A stretch of DNA of 64,000 bases from DASSUW01 sp963844205 (GTDB lineage Bacteria > Actinomycetota > Thermoleophilia > Solirubrobacterales > Solirubrobacteraceae). Every line of letters starts with the position of its first letter. The stretch's first letter is position 1. The translations under genes and the position numbers were made by a program. Below are positions 1 through 9,164 of this stretch, piece after piece. The notes beneath the pieces are model-generated. The model saw nothing but the letters and a program-made list of their open reading frames with translations. It had not been told where the DNA came from and did no database searches. The DNA is taken from NCBI GenBank assembly GCA_963844205.1, contig CAWJNK010000013.1:496001-560000 (forward strand), in the 5' to 3' direction.

Positions 1-783
1 CCTCAAAGCCCAGTCGAGCGCGTAGTCGGCCACCCGCTCCCACCCCGGCCACGCGGGCAGCAGGTGCGGGCCCTCGAACTGCTCGACCTCGGTGACGACG
101 TCGTCGTTCCAGTGCTTGGCGTTCGACTGCTGGATCGAGGGCGGCATCAGGTTGTCGGTGCTGCCGGAGATGAACAGCAGCGGCGCGCGCTCGGTGTTCT
201 TGTAGTTCACCCAGTTGTCGTCCTTGCCCGGGTGGATGTTCGCCAGCGCGCTGCCCCAGAAGATCTCGCCCGAGGCGGGGATGTGGTAGCGCTCGTACAG
301 CCGCCGCGCCTCGTCCTCGGGGAAGCCGTTGGTGAACGCGTAGTTCCACTGCTCGAACGTGAAGCCGACGGCCCGGTGGCGGTTGGCGGGATTGCGCAGC
401 ACCGGGAAGGTCGCCCTGATCTGCGAGAGCGGCACCCGCTTGACGCCCTCGGTCGGCGCCGAGTTGATCGCCACGCCGGCCGCGCCGAAGCCGTGATCGA
501 GCAGGACCTGCGTGAACACGCCGCCGGCCGAGTGGCCGATCAGGATCGGCGGCGCGTCAAGCTCGCCGACGACCGACTCGAGGCGCTCGATGATCTGCGG
601 CACCGTGACCGCCTCGATCGGCGAGGGGTCGGCGTTGAGCGCCTCGACCTCGACGTCGAACCCCGGGTAGGCGGGCGCGAGGACGCGGAACCCCTTGGAC
701 TCGTAGTGCTCGATCCACTCCTCCCAGCTTCGCGGCGTGACCCAGAAGCCGTGGATGAGGACGATCGTGTCAGGCGTGGCCAT
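1..783 (-). CDS. alpha/beta hydrolase, C-terminus beyond the window edge
   Basis: The frame is open from the ATG at 783 down to base 1, about 261 codons, so only the extreme C-terminus is missing. The protein opens with a beta-strand and an HGFW oxyanion-type motif at residues 11-14. It has the nucleophile elbow GHSAGG with Ser85, a later Asp in SGSTDN and a His in EGPHLLP, giving a full Ser-Asp-His triad. No signal peptide is seen, so it should be cytosolic. A strong AAGGAGG lies 5-6 bases before the ATG and decides the start. The gene directly follows the small protein at 784-1035 (TGA then ATG, no gap), so the two are cotranscribed. Substrate is not readable from the sequence; esterase-like activity on a small molecule is the family expectation. 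Confidence 0.9.
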   Translation of the reverse strand, partial: MATPDTIVLIHGFWVTPRSWEEWIEHYESKGFRVLAPAYPGFDVEVEALNADPSPIEAVTVPQIIERLESVVGELDAPPILIGHSAGGVFTQVLLDHGFGAAGVAINSAPTEGVKRVPLSQIRATFPVLRNPANRHRAVGFTFEQWNYAFTNGFPEDEARRLYERYHIPASGEIFWGSALANIHPGKDDNWVNYKNTERAPLLFISGSTDNLMPPSIQQSNAKHWNDDVVTEVEQFEGPHLLPAWPGWERVADYALDWALR

Positions 784-1035
784 TCACTGCCTCCTTGAGA
801 CGGGGAGCGGGTTGACCGAGACCAGTTCGAGCCCGAGGTCCTGGACGCGCTCGATCAGGCCGTGCAGATGTGCCTGATCCACCACCGCGCCGGCGAGGAC
901 CGTCGCGCCGTCCCGGCGCTCGAGTCGCATGCCCTCGAACACGACGGCGAAGCGGTCGCTCAGCTCGCCTCGGACGACGAGCTCGTACTGCGTGGTCACT
1001 CGCACAGGCTCGCGGGGCGGTAGGTGACCTGTCAT
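784..1035 (-). CDS. small conserved hypothetical protein (83 aa)
   Basis: An 83-residue soluble protein whose central part (VVRGELSDRF, then GATVLAGAVVDQAHLHGLIERVQDLGLELVSVNPL) alternates strands and one helix and looks like a compact alpha/beta domain, with no membrane segment. I do not recognise a named family; similar small proteins occur beside hydrolases and LuxR regulators in actinobacteria. ATG 1035 is used; a GTG directly upstream (1038) and an internal GTG (1005) are alternatives, and no good Shine-Dalgarno separates them. The stop touches the hydrolase start, so the two form an operon, preceded by the AGGTGA site cluster at 1022-1062. Confidence 0.6.
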   Translation of the reverse strand: MTGHLPPREPVRVTTQYELVVRGELSDRFAVVFEGMRLERRDGATVLAGAVVDQAHLHGLIERVQDLGLELVSVNPLPVSRRQ

Positions 1036-1062
1036 CACCTCTGCGCGATTTCACCTAGGTGA
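1022..1062. promoter_or_regulatory. cluster of four AGGTGA half-sites
   Basis: AGGTGA or its complement TCACCT occurs at 1022-1027, 1035-1040, 1051-1056 and 1057-1062. The last two abut as the perfect 12-base palindrome TCACCTAGGTGA, and the first two are inverted around a 7-base gap. The cluster fills the short space between the LuxR gene stop (1063) and the start of the small gene, where an operator for the downstream pair would be expected. The binding protein is unknown; the neighbouring LuxR regulator is the obvious candidate (inference). Confidence 0.5.
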
Positions 1063-3297
1063 TCAGAGCAGCCGGCGAGCCCGCGCCTCGGCGAGCGCAT
1101 CGGCCCTCGACGACACGCCCAGCTTGCGGTAGATCGACTTCACGTGGCTGTGCACGGTGTTGAAGGACAGGAACAGCTCGTGGCCGATCTCCCGCTCGGT
1201 GCTCCCGCCGGTCAGCAGGCGCAGCACCACGAGCTCGCGCTCGGTGACCTCCGTCCCGGTCGCGACGAGGCCCAGCCCTGCCGCACGCACTCGGTCGGGC
1301 AGGGCGCCGGGATCCGGGCATGCGGCGAGCAGCGAGCCGGCCTCCGCCAGGATCTCGGCGGCGCGCCCGCGGTCTCCGATCGCGGCCACGACCGGCGCAA
1401 GCGCGGCGAGGCCGTCGACGAGATCGAGCGGCTGCGCCCAGGCGCGGCGCAGCATCACGCCGTGCTCGAGCTCGGGCAGGGCCTCCTCCGGGCGGCCCTG
1501 GGCGGCCAGCGCGACGCCTCGGGCCGTGTGGATCTCCCCGACCTCCACGGAGTCGAGCAGCCCGCGCTCGCGCGCGAGCTCGATGGCCTCGTCGGCCAGT
1601 CGCGCCTGCTCGGCTCGCCGGCCACGCGAGCCCGCGATCAGCGAGAGGTCCGCGATCGAGGCCACGACGACGATCCACTGCTCGGCTCGCGGGCCGAGGG
1701 TGACCGTCTCCCTCAGCCGCTCCTCGGCGAGGTCAAGATCGCCGTTGCAGTAGTGCGCCCAGCCGAGCGCCCAGGTGACGACCGGATACCAGGGCGAGTC
1801 CGGGCCTTCGAGGACGGCCGACCGCTCGCCGTGCGCGAGCACGGCGCCGACGTCGCCCCACGCAAACGTCGCGGCCAGCACCGACAGGCTCGAGCCGACG
1901 GAGGACAGGCCGTCGGGCAGCGGACCGTCGTCGAGCCCGCCGAGCGCACGAACCGCCGCGACGGCGGCGCGCATGTCGTCCTCGCGTCCGCTCAGCGCGA
2001 GCACCCATGCCTTGACGAGGAGGAGCCGGGGGTCGCCGGCGAGTACATCCTCGGGGAAGTCGGCCAGCCATTCCAAGACCGAGCCGGTCCGGCCCGCGTT
2101 GGCGTAGTGGACCCACGTCTCGGTGATCAGCTCGCTCGCGGCCGAGAGCTGCCCGGCCGCCAGGGCGTGGTGGATCGCCTCGTCGACGGTGCCCGACTCC
2201 TGGTGCCACACGTAGGCGCGACGATGGAGCTCCGGCACGAGCTCGGGTTCCCGGCGCTCGAGCTCGACGCGGAGGATCTGCGCGAACAGGTGGTGGAAGC
2301 GGAACCACCGACGCCGGTCGTCGAGCGGCACGAGGAAGAGGTTCGAGCGGGCGAGCGTCTCCAGCGCGGCCACGGACCCACCGCTCTGGAGCACCTCGTC
2401 GCAGAGCTCCGCGCAGAGGCGCTCGAGCACCGACGTCCGCAGCATGAAGGTCTGGAGCTCGGGCTCGTAGCCCGCGAGGACCTCCCCGGCGAGGAAGTCG
2501 ACGATGTGGGCGCTGGTCCCGTCGAACGACCGCACGAGCGCGGGCTTGTCGGCGCTGCCGGTGAGCGAGAGCGCCGCGAGGTACAGCCCCGCGGGCCACC
2601 CTTCCGTGCGCGAGACCAGCAGCGCGACGTCCTCGGGTTCGAGCGCCAGACCGAGCCGGCCGTTGAGGAACACGTCGGCCTCAGAGGGCGTGAACCGCAA
2701 GTCGTCCGCGCGGAGCTCGACGAGCTGCCCGTGCGCGCGCAGGCCGCCGAGCGGGAGCGCAGGGTCGGCGCGGCTCGAGAGCACGAGCTGCACCGCCGGC
2801 GGCAGGTGATCGACGAACCAGGCGACGCTCTCCTGCGCGGACCTGCCCGAGAGCCGGTGGAAGTCGTCGACGATCAGCACCACGTCGGACGCGTCCACGA
2901 GCGCGTTGACGAGCCGCGGCAGCACCACCTCGAGCAGCGGAGCCGCGGGGACCAGCGGCATCAGGTCGGCGTCGCGGACACCCGGGCAGACCCGCGCCAG
3001 CGCCTCGATCAGATGCGACCAGAGGACCACCGCGTCGTCGTCGCCCTCGTCGACGGTGAGCCACGCCACGGGCCGCTCGGCGGCCCGGCTCTGCTGCCAC
3101 GCGCCCAGGAGCGTCGACTTCCCGAAGCCCGCCGGGCACGCCACGAGGCTCAGCCGCCGGCCGCGTCCTTCGTCGAGGCGCTCGAATAGGCGGTCGCGCA
3201 CCACGACCTGAGCCGGCACGCCCGGCGAGTGCAGCTTGGTGAGCAGCAGCCGAGGCGCATCCGGCCGCCCCGGCGCAGCCTGCGCCTCGGTGCTCAC
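1063..3297 (-). CDS. MalT-like LuxR-family ATP-dependent transcriptional regulator
   Basis: A 744-aa signal-sensing activator of the LAL/MalT type. The N-terminal STAND ATPase has a P-loop CPAGFGKST near residue 54 and a Walker B-like LIVDDFHR near 140. A long helical, TPR/MalT-type middle follows. The C-terminal 60 residues are a GerE/LuxR helix-turn-helix beginning TERELVVLRLLTGG and containing the recognition helix around FLSFNTVHSHVKSIYRKLG. I set the start at GTG 3297 (V-STEAQAAP, followed by the usual LLLTKLHSP opening); the open frame runs 91 codons further upstream but that part is low-complexity Arg/Ala shadow sequence. Likely regulates the hydrolase pair downstream, since an operator-like cluster lies between them. 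Confidence 0.9.
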   Translation of the reverse strand: MSTEAQAAPGRPDAPRLLLTKLHSPGVPAQVVVRDRLFERLDEGRGRRLSLVACPAGFGKSTLLGAWQQSRAAERPVAWLTVDEGDDDAVVLWSHLIEALARVCPGVRDADLMPLVPAAPLLEVVLPRLVNALVDASDVVLIVDDFHRLSGRSAQESVAWFVDHLPPAVQLVLSSRADPALPLGGLRAHGQLVELRADDLRFTPSEADVFLNGRLGLALEPEDVALLVSRTEGWPAGLYLAALSLTGSADKPALVRSFDGTSAHIVDFLAGEVLAGYEPELQTFMLRTSVLERLCAELCDEVLQSGGSVAALETLARSNLFLVPLDDRRRWFRFHHLFAQILRVELERREPELVPELHRRAYVWHQESGTVDEAIHHALAAGQLSAASELITETWVHYANAGRTGSVLEWLADFPEDVLAGDPRLLLVKAWVLALSGREDDMRAAVAAVRALGGLDDGPLPDGLSSVGSSLSVLAATFAWGDVGAVLAHGERSAVLEGPDSPWYPVVTWALGWAHYCNGDLDLAEERLRETVTLGPRAEQWIVVVASIADLSLIAGSRGRRAEQARLADEAIELARERGLLDSVEVGEIHTARGVALAAQGRPEEALPELEHGVMLRRAWAQPLDLVDGLAALAPVVAAIGDRGRAAEILAEAGSLLAACPDPGALPDRVRAAGLGLVATGTEVTERELVVLRLLTGGSTEREIGHELFLSFNTVHSHVKSIYRKLGVSSRADALAEARARRLL

Positions 3298-3335
3298 GGG
3301 TGCGGGGAGCCGGCGTGCACGCGCGTAGCGTACGC

Positions 3336-5795
3336 CTACTCGCCGACCCCGATCGCTTCGACCGGCCGCGAGCGCAGCGCCCGGCGCGTCGGCAGCGCCA
3401 GGGCGAGCAGCGCCAGCAGCGCCGAGACGCCGAGGATGGCCGCGAGCTGGTCGATCGGCACGAACGGACGCACGCTGCCGGTCAGCGCGTGGCTGAGCGG
3501 GAGCAGCGCCGTGGCCGCGATCGCCAAGCCGAGCCCGAGCCCGATCGTGATGATCAGGCCGGCCTCCCATCGGGCCATCGAGCGCACCTGGCGGGCGGTG
3601 CCGCCCACGAGCCGCAGGAGCCCGAGCTCGCGGCCTCGCTGGAGCGCGATCATCGCGAGCGTGTTCACCACCGCGATCGACGTGAAGGCGAAGATGATCG
3701 CGACGAACAGCGGGCCGAGCCAGCGGTTGATCTCGCGATCGGCGTCCGCCACGGAAGACAGCGAGGCGCGGTCGGCGACCCGCAGGCCGGGATAGCGCGG
3801 CGCCAGCGCCCGCAGGCGCCGCGCGACGGCGGCCGGGTCGGCGGTCTGCACGAGGATCGTCCCGAGCAGCGGGCTGGTCTGGTGGCCGGCCACGAGCTCC
3901 GGTGCCAGCAGCGCGTCGCCGAACCCGAGCGCACGCGTGTAGATCGCCACGACGGTGGCTCGCGTGCGGGTCCCGTCGCCGAGCGTCACCGGCACGCGGT
4001 CGCCGATCCCGGCGTCCACGGCGTCGGCGCGGCGGCGCCCGAGCGCGATGGCGTCGCCGTGCAGGTCCGCCAGCGAACCGGCGGTCACGCCGACGTCGAG
4101 CCCTCCCCCCTCCCCTCCGCTGAGGATCTGCGCGGGGACGACGTCGTCGGAGACGCCCAGGCTCGGCCCCAGCGTCGTCGGCGTCAGGGCGACCGCCGAG
4201 CCCACGCCGCGGACGGCCTGCACATCGGGCAGCGCCGCGGCCGGCAGTCCCGGACCCGCGCTCGTGATCGCGAGCTCGCCCGCCAACCCGGCGTGCCGCT
4301 CCTGGGTGACGGCGTGGTCGATCGTGGTCGAGCTGAACAGCAGCGTGCAGCTCAGGCCGACGGTGAGCATGAGCGGCGTGCTGGCCGACGAGAACCGTCG
4401 CGTCGCGGTGCGCAGGTTCGCCGACGCGAGGAAGCCGCCGACCGGCGAGATCCGCGCAAGCGGGGGCCCAAGGATTCCGGCGGCGAAACGCGCCACGATC
4501 GGGCCGAGGAAGCCGACCGCCGCGACGAGGAAGAGAGCCGTCATCTCGGACGTGGCCGCGGCGACGTCCGGAGCGCTGGTCGTGGTCGCGACAGCGAACA
4601 GCGGCACCGCTCCGGCAAGCGAGATGAGCCCGCCGATCAGGCGCCCCGGGCCGATCAGCCGTGGCTCGACCGCGGCGTCGGTCAGCGCATGGGTCGGCGG
4701 CACGCGCGCGGCGCGCCGTCCGGCGCCGAGGACCGCGAGCAGCGCCGCCAGCACGCCACCTGCGATGGCCGCCGTGATCGGCAGCCAGCCGGCGCTCACC
4801 GTCATGTTCGGCGGGGCGATGCCGTGCTCCACGAGCCCCTCCGCGAGCTTCCGCCCGAGGATGACCCCGGGCCAGATGCCCGCCGCCGCGCCCACGAGGC
4901 CGACGATCGCCGCCTCCCAGGAGATCATGCGGCGGATCTGGCCGGGCGTCGCGGCCACCGCTCGCAGGAGCGCGATCTCGCGCTCGCGCTGCTGGATCGA
5001 CAGGCTCATCGTGCTGGCCACCACGAAGAGCGCGATGAACAGCGCGAGTCCGCCGAACGCCGCGGTGACGGCGATCAGCTCGGTCCGGGTCTGCAGGAGC
5101 TCGGGGTACTCGGCCTTGCCGCGCGCGTCCCCGGTGTAGACCTCCGCGCCGCCGGCGGCGTCACGCAGGCGCGAGGCGTCGAAGCCAGGGCCGCCGAGCA
5201 CGCCGATCGCGTCGACGCGGCCCGGGTTACCGGCCACGCGCGTGGCCTCGGCGTCGGTGAGGAAGATCGCGCTCTGGCGCCGCACGGGATGGCGGGGCCT
5301 GGCAACGCCGACCACGGTGACGGTGCGTGCCGCTTCGGTGGACGCGAGGCGCAGCTTCTTGCCGAGGGCGGCGGGATAGCCGGTGACGACCTCGTCGGGC
5401 CCGGCGGGCGCGCGTCCGGCGCTCAGCTCGTAGGGCGTCAGCGCGGCGCTGCTCCACCCGTGGGCGACGGCGGACCGGTTGCCGAGGCGGGCGGGCGCGG
5501 AGACGTCGGCGATCGCCGCCCGCACGCCGGGGACGGCGGCCAGTCGGTCGGCGAGCGCGGCATCCACGCGGGCGCGCTCCCCGAGCACGACGGCGTCCTC
5601 CGTGCCGACGACCTGCTTGCCGGTCACGACCGCCGCGGCGCCGGCGTAGCGCTCGACGGGCGGCTGGGTGCGCAGCGCCGCCTCGAACGGCATGGCGCCG
5701 GCCATCACGAGGGCGGACGAGGCGATGAGCGCCACCAGGGCGCCGGCGAACGTGCCGAGGCGGCCGCGGCCGCTGAGAAGTGCGAGACCCAGCAT
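3336..5795 (-). CDS. ABC transporter permease, double FtsX/MacB type
   Basis: An 819-aa inner-membrane protein with the two-module FtsX layout: an N-terminal transmembrane helix, a large extracytoplasmic domain, three helices (about residues 240-370), a second helix pair and extracytoplasmic domain, and three C-terminal helices (about 690-810). This is the usual permease of actinobacterial peptide, antibiotic or lipid exporters. It begins 3 bases after the stop of the ATPase gene (5799), so the two make one transporter. Substrate is not evident. The family often exports bacitracin-like compounds or moves lipids; no adjacent sensor of the BceS type is present, though a NarL-type kinase diverges next door. 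Confidence 0.9.
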   Translation of the reverse strand: MLGLALLSGRGRLGTFAGALVALIASSALVMAGAMPFEAALRTQPPVERYAGAAAVVTGKQVVGTEDAVVLGERARVDAALADRLAAVPGVRAAIADVSAPARLGNRSAVAHGWSSAALTPYELSAGRAPAGPDEVVTGYPAALGKKLRLASTEAARTVTVVGVARPRHPVRRQSAIFLTDAEATRVAGNPGRVDAIGVLGGPGFDASRLRDAAGGAEVYTGDARGKAEYPELLQTRTELIAVTAAFGGLALFIALFVVASTMSLSIQQREREIALLRAVAATPGQIRRMISWEAAIVGLVGAAAGIWPGVILGRKLAEGLVEHGIAPPNMTVSAGWLPITAAIAGGVLAALLAVLGAGRRAARVPPTHALTDAAVEPRLIGPGRLIGGLISLAGAVPLFAVATTTSAPDVAAATSEMTALFLVAAVGFLGPIVARFAAGILGPPLARISPVGGFLASANLRTATRRFSSASTPLMLTVGLSCTLLFSSTTIDHAVTQERHAGLAGELAITSAGPGLPAAALPDVQAVRGVGSAVALTPTTLGPSLGVSDDVVPAQILSGGEGGGLDVGVTAGSLADLHGDAIALGRRRADAVDAGIGDRVPVTLGDGTRTRATVVAIYTRALGFGDALLAPELVAGHQTSPLLGTILVQTADPAAVARRLRALAPRYPGLRVADRASLSSVADADREINRWLGPLFVAIIFAFTSIAVVNTLAMIALQRGRELGLLRLVGGTARQVRSMARWEAGLIITIGLGLGLAIAATALLPLSHALTGSVRPFVPIDQLAAILGVSALLALLALALPTRRALRSRPVEAIGVGE

Positions 5796-5798
5796 CGC

Positions 5799-6539
5799 TC
5801 AGTCCCCCAGGTGCGCGAGCCGCTCGGCGACCTCGTCGGCGTCGGGAGCGTCGAGCATCCCGGCGATCCGACCGTCGGCGAGGAGGATGACCTGATCGGC
5901 GTGAGCCGCCGCCGCGGGGTCGTGGGTGACCATCACGACCGTGTGGCCGTCGACGTCCACGACCTCGCGCAGGAGCGCGAGCACGCCTCGCCCGGTGCGG
6001 GAGTCCAGCGCGCCGGTCGGCTCGTCGGCGAACAGGACCTCCGGCCGCGTGATCAGCGCCCGCGCGATCGCCACGCGCTGCTGCTGGCCGCCGGAGAGCT
6101 GGGCGGGACGGTGGCGCAGGCGCTGGTCGAGCCCGACCCGGGCCGCGACCTCGCGTACCTCCGAGCGCCGCGGGCGGCGACCGTCGAGGCGCAGCGGCAG
6201 GCCGATGTTCTGGGTGACCGTGAGCGACGGCATCAGGTTGAAGGCCTGGAAGACGAACCCGATCCGCTCCCGGCGCAGGATCGTCAGCCGCCGCTCGCTG
6301 AGCCCGGACAGCTCGGTGTCGCCCAGCGCGACGGTGCCGGACGTGGGACGGTCCAGCCCCGCAGCCACGTGGAGGAACGTGCTCTTGCCCGATCCCGACG
6401 GGCCCATGATGGCGGTGAACGAGCCCTGCGCGAGCGCGATGCTGACGCCGTCGAGAGCGACGACCGAGCCGTCGCCCTGGCCGTAGACCTTGCGGACGTC
6501 GCGAAGGGCGATCGCGGGGGCGTGTGTCGGCGCTTGCAT
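5799..6539 (-). CDS. ABC transporter ATP-binding protein, MacB/LolD type
   Basis: A 246-aa nucleotide-binding subunit energising the permease at 3336-5795. Visible motifs are Walker A GPSGSGKST, the Q-loop VFQAFNLMP, the ABC signature LSGGQQQR, Walker B VLFADEPTGALDS and the switch His in MVTHD. The ATG at 6539 is chosen because the family opening (ALRDVRKVYG) follows at once; in-frame ATG 6557 and GTG 6566 upstream are possible and none has a clear ribosome site. Transcribed divergently from the kinase gene at 6682, leaving about 140 bp for both promoters. Confidence 0.9.
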   Translation of the reverse strand: MQAPTHAPAIALRDVRKVYGQGDGSVVALDGVSIALAQGSFTAIMGPSGSGKSTFLHVAAGLDRPTSGTVALGDTELSGLSERRLTILRRERIGFVFQAFNLMPSLTVTQNIGLPLRLDGRRPRRSEVREVAARVGLDQRLRHRPAQLSGGQQQRVAIARALITRPEVLFADEPTGALDSRTGRGVLALLREVVDVDGHTVVMVTHDPAAAAHADQVILLADGRIAGMLDAPDADEVAERLAHLGD

Positions 6540-6681
6540 GGTTTTCGCGGAGAGCATGCGGTGCACTCTCGCCGTCCCGCCGCGCGCGTCCCATCCGGCC
6601 AGCCTGCGTCCGTTACTCCGCGCGCTGGTCAGCCGGAGGGGGCGGCTAGCCGTACGTTCCGGCGCCGATTAGAGTCGGGCG

Positions 6682-8477
6682 GTGACCCGCCTCCTCAGCT
6701 GGGCCGGAGGAACGGGCGAGCTCCTCGCCCGCCCGGTCGCGCGCAACCGGTTCCGGGGGCTCGCTCGCACGCACGGCATGTGGTTCTGGGTCGCGCTGTG
6801 GGCGGCCGTGGCCGCGGCCGGCGTCATCGCCCTGATCCCCGTCTTCGAGGGCGATCCGCCGGTGCCCGGCGACGAGGTGATCCACCGGCTCTCGGGCATC
6901 TCCTTCATGGCGTGCGGCCTCGTCGCCTGGCGCCGGCGCGCCGACAGCGCCGTCGGCCCCATGCTGACCGTCGCCGGCTTCGGCGTCGTGCTCGCCGACG
7001 ATCCTCACCCAGATCGACTCGGCCCTGGCCTTCACGGCCGCCCTGCTGGTCGGCGAGGTGTGGATCGTCGTCTACGCCGCGCTGATCCTGAGCTTCGTGA
7101 GCGGCGGCCGGCTCGTCTCGACCGTCGACCGCGTGATCGTGGGGACGTTCTTCGTCGGCCTCTTCGTCGTCCAGTTCGCGGTGATGCTGTTCCTGGACGT
7201 GCCGGACAACCTGCTGCTCGTCCGGCCCGACGCCGACCTCGCGGACGCGCTGACCAAGGTCCAACGGATCGTGCTGATCGCCGCGTCGCTGGCGGTCGCG
7301 GTCGTGATCTTCGGGCGCTGGCGCACCGCCTCGCGGCCGCGCCGGCGAGCGCTGCTGCCGAGCCTGGGCGGTGCCTTCTCCGGCGTGCTGTACGCCGCCG
7401 CGCTGACCACGCTGCTCCTCGAGGCGCCGGTCACGGCGCTCTCCTGGATCCTCAACACCGCGCTGCTGACGGTCCCGGCCGCGCTGCTGTGGGGCCTACT
7501 CCGTTCGCGGCTCGCGCGGGGCGGGCTCGCGGACCTCTTCCGCGAGCTCGGAACGCAGCGCGGCGTGCATCTGGAGGCGGGCCTGGCCAAGACGCTCGGC
7601 GACCCGTCGCTGGTCCTGGCCTATCGCGTGCCCGGAGAGCGGTCCTACGTCGACGGCGCCGGGCAACCGGTCGAGCTGCCGGTCGCCGGACGGCGACCGG
7701 TCGACGGCGCCGATCGAGCGCGACGATCGCGAGCTCGGGATGCTCGTCTACGACGCGTCACTCGACGACGATCCGGAGCTCGTCGAGGCCGTCGCCGCCA
7801 CGGCGGCGATCGCGCTCGACGATGCGCGGCTGCAGGCCGAGTCCGAGGACCGGCTCGCGGAGCTGCGCGCCTCGCGCGAGCGCATCGTCACGGCCGGCGA
7901 CGCGGAGCGGCGGCGGCTGGAGCGCAACCTCCACGACGGAGCGCAGCAGCGGCTCCTCTCCGTCGCGCTCCAGCTGCGCATGGTCCACAGCCGCATCCGC
8001 GAGGATCCCGAGTTCGCCGAGCAGGCCATCAGCTCAGCCGCCGACGAGCTCTCCCAGTCGCTGGAGGAGCTGCGCGAGCTCGCGCGCGGCATCCATCCGG
8101 CGGTGCTCAACCACGGGCTGCAGGCCGCGCTCACGTCGCTGGCGTCGCGCGCGAGCGTCGCCACCACGGTCTCGTTCGACCCTCCGGGGCGGCTGCCCGA
8201 GCCGGTGGAGCTCGCGGCGTACTTCGTCGCCTGCGAGGCGCTGGCCAACGTCGCCAAGTACGCGCAGGCGACGCAGGCGACGGTCCGCGTGTCGCGTCGC
8301 GACGGCCAGGCGATCATCGAGATCGCCGACGACGGGGTCGGCGGCGCCGACGAGACGGCGGGCACCGGGCTCCAAGGGCTGGCGGACCGCGTCGCCGCGC
8401 TCGACGGCACGCTCCGCATCCTCAGCCCGCCGGGCGGCGGCACCGTCGTGACCGCTGAGCTCCCGTGCGGGTCGTAA
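6682..8477 (+). pseudogene. NarL-type sensor histidine kinase interrupted by two frameshifts
   Basis: Three consecutive frames together encode one kinase. Frame 1 (GTG 6682 to about 6995) gives the N-terminal membrane part ending near FGVVLA. Frame 2 (about 6995-7690) continues with ILTQIDSALAFTAALL and four more membrane helices. Frame 3 (about 7690-8477) carries STAPIERDDRELG, the HisKA_3 box with LERNLHDGAQQR (phosphoacceptor His) and the HATPase N box and GTGLQGLADR. Both shifts go the same way (one extra base each, or two missing), near 6990-7001 and 7688-7698. Either the gene is dead or the assembly carries two indels; the intact partner regulator and clean codon use favour the latter or very recent decay. 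TAGAGT 6 bases before the GTG suggests a leaderless start. Confidence 0.85.
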
Positions 8478-9115
8478 TCGCCGACGACAGCCGGCTGCTG
8501 CGCGAGGGCATCGCGTCGTTCGTCCGCGGCGAGGGCATCGACGTCGTCGCCGAGGCGTCGAATGCGGAGGAGCTGCTCGCCGCGGTCGACGGGCACGAAC
8601 CGGACGTCGCGATCGTGGACATTCGCATGCCGCCGACGCAGACCGACGAGGGCATCCAGGCCGCGCACGAGATCCGCCGCCGCCACCCCGCGATGGGGAT
8701 CATGCTGCTCTCCCACCACGTGGAGGTCGGCGTCGCGACGCAGCTCCTGGCCGCGACGCCACAGCATCTCGGCTACCTCCTCAAGGACCGCGTGGCCGAC
8801 CCCGCGGACTTCGCGGGCTCGCTGCGACGCGTCGCCGACGGCGGCACGGCCATCGATCCGCAGGTCGTCTCCGGCCTGCTGTCGGATCCGAAGGAAGCGG
8901 CCCGGCTCGGATCGCTGTCGCCGCGCGAGCGCTCGGTGCTCGAGCTGCTGGCCGAGGGGCGCTCGAACCGAGCGATCGGCGAGCGCCTGGCCATCACCCA
9001 GGCCGGCGTGCAGAAGCACGTGAGCACGATCTTCAACAAGCTCGGCCTGCCGGCGAGCGAGAGTGACGACCGCCGGATCCTGGCCGTCCTCGCGTACCTG
9101 GTTGCCGAACGCTAG
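8465..9115 (+). CDS. NarL/LuxR-family response regulator
   Basis: A 216-aa regulator. The receiver domain (1-120) has the acidic pair DD at 7-8, phosphoacceptor Asp52 in VDIRMP and the conserved Lys in LLKDR. The C-terminal GerE domain starts LSPRERSVLELLAEG, with the recognition helix at ITQAGVQKHVSTIFNKL. It starts at GTG 8465 and overlaps the kinase end by 13 bases, so it is the cognate partner of the split kinase. It is likely to control the neighbouring ABC exporter, transcribed divergently from the kinase (inference from position). A strong bidirectional hairpin follows the stop. Confidence 0.92.
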   Translation: MRVVIADDSRLLREGIASFVRGEGIDVVAEASNAEELLAAVDGHEPDVAIVDIRMPPTQTDEGIQAAHEIRRRHPAMGIMLLSHHVEVGVATQLLAATPQHLGYLLKDRVADPADFAGSLRRVADGGTAIDPQVVSGLLSDPKEAARLGSLSPRERSVLELLAEGRSNRAIGERLAITQAGVQKHVSTIFNKLGLPASESDDRRILAVLAYLVAER

Positions 9116-9117
9116 GG

Positions 9118-9152
9118 ACCGGCCCGCGGGACGTCGATGTCCGCGGGCCGGT
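9118..9152. terminator. bidirectional hairpin terminator
   Basis: Arms 9118-9132 and 9139-9152 pair over 14 bases (ACCGGCCCGCG type) with one bulged G and a 6-base loop. It sits exactly between the stops of the convergent genes at 9115 and 9165. There is no T-run, as is common in high-GC actinobacteria. Confidence 0.75.
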
Positions 9153-9164
9153 GTAGCGGTTTCC

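Noticed and set aside
3300..7085. 1261-codon plus-strand open frame
   Set aside because: Antisense to the FtsX permease and ATPase genes; low-complexity Arg/Gly/Ala/His composition typical of a GC-rich shadow frame.
7058..8458. Separate 466-aa membrane protein
   Set aside because: Only its first part is coding; it is the middle piece of the frameshifted kinase, and the rest is shadow sequence.
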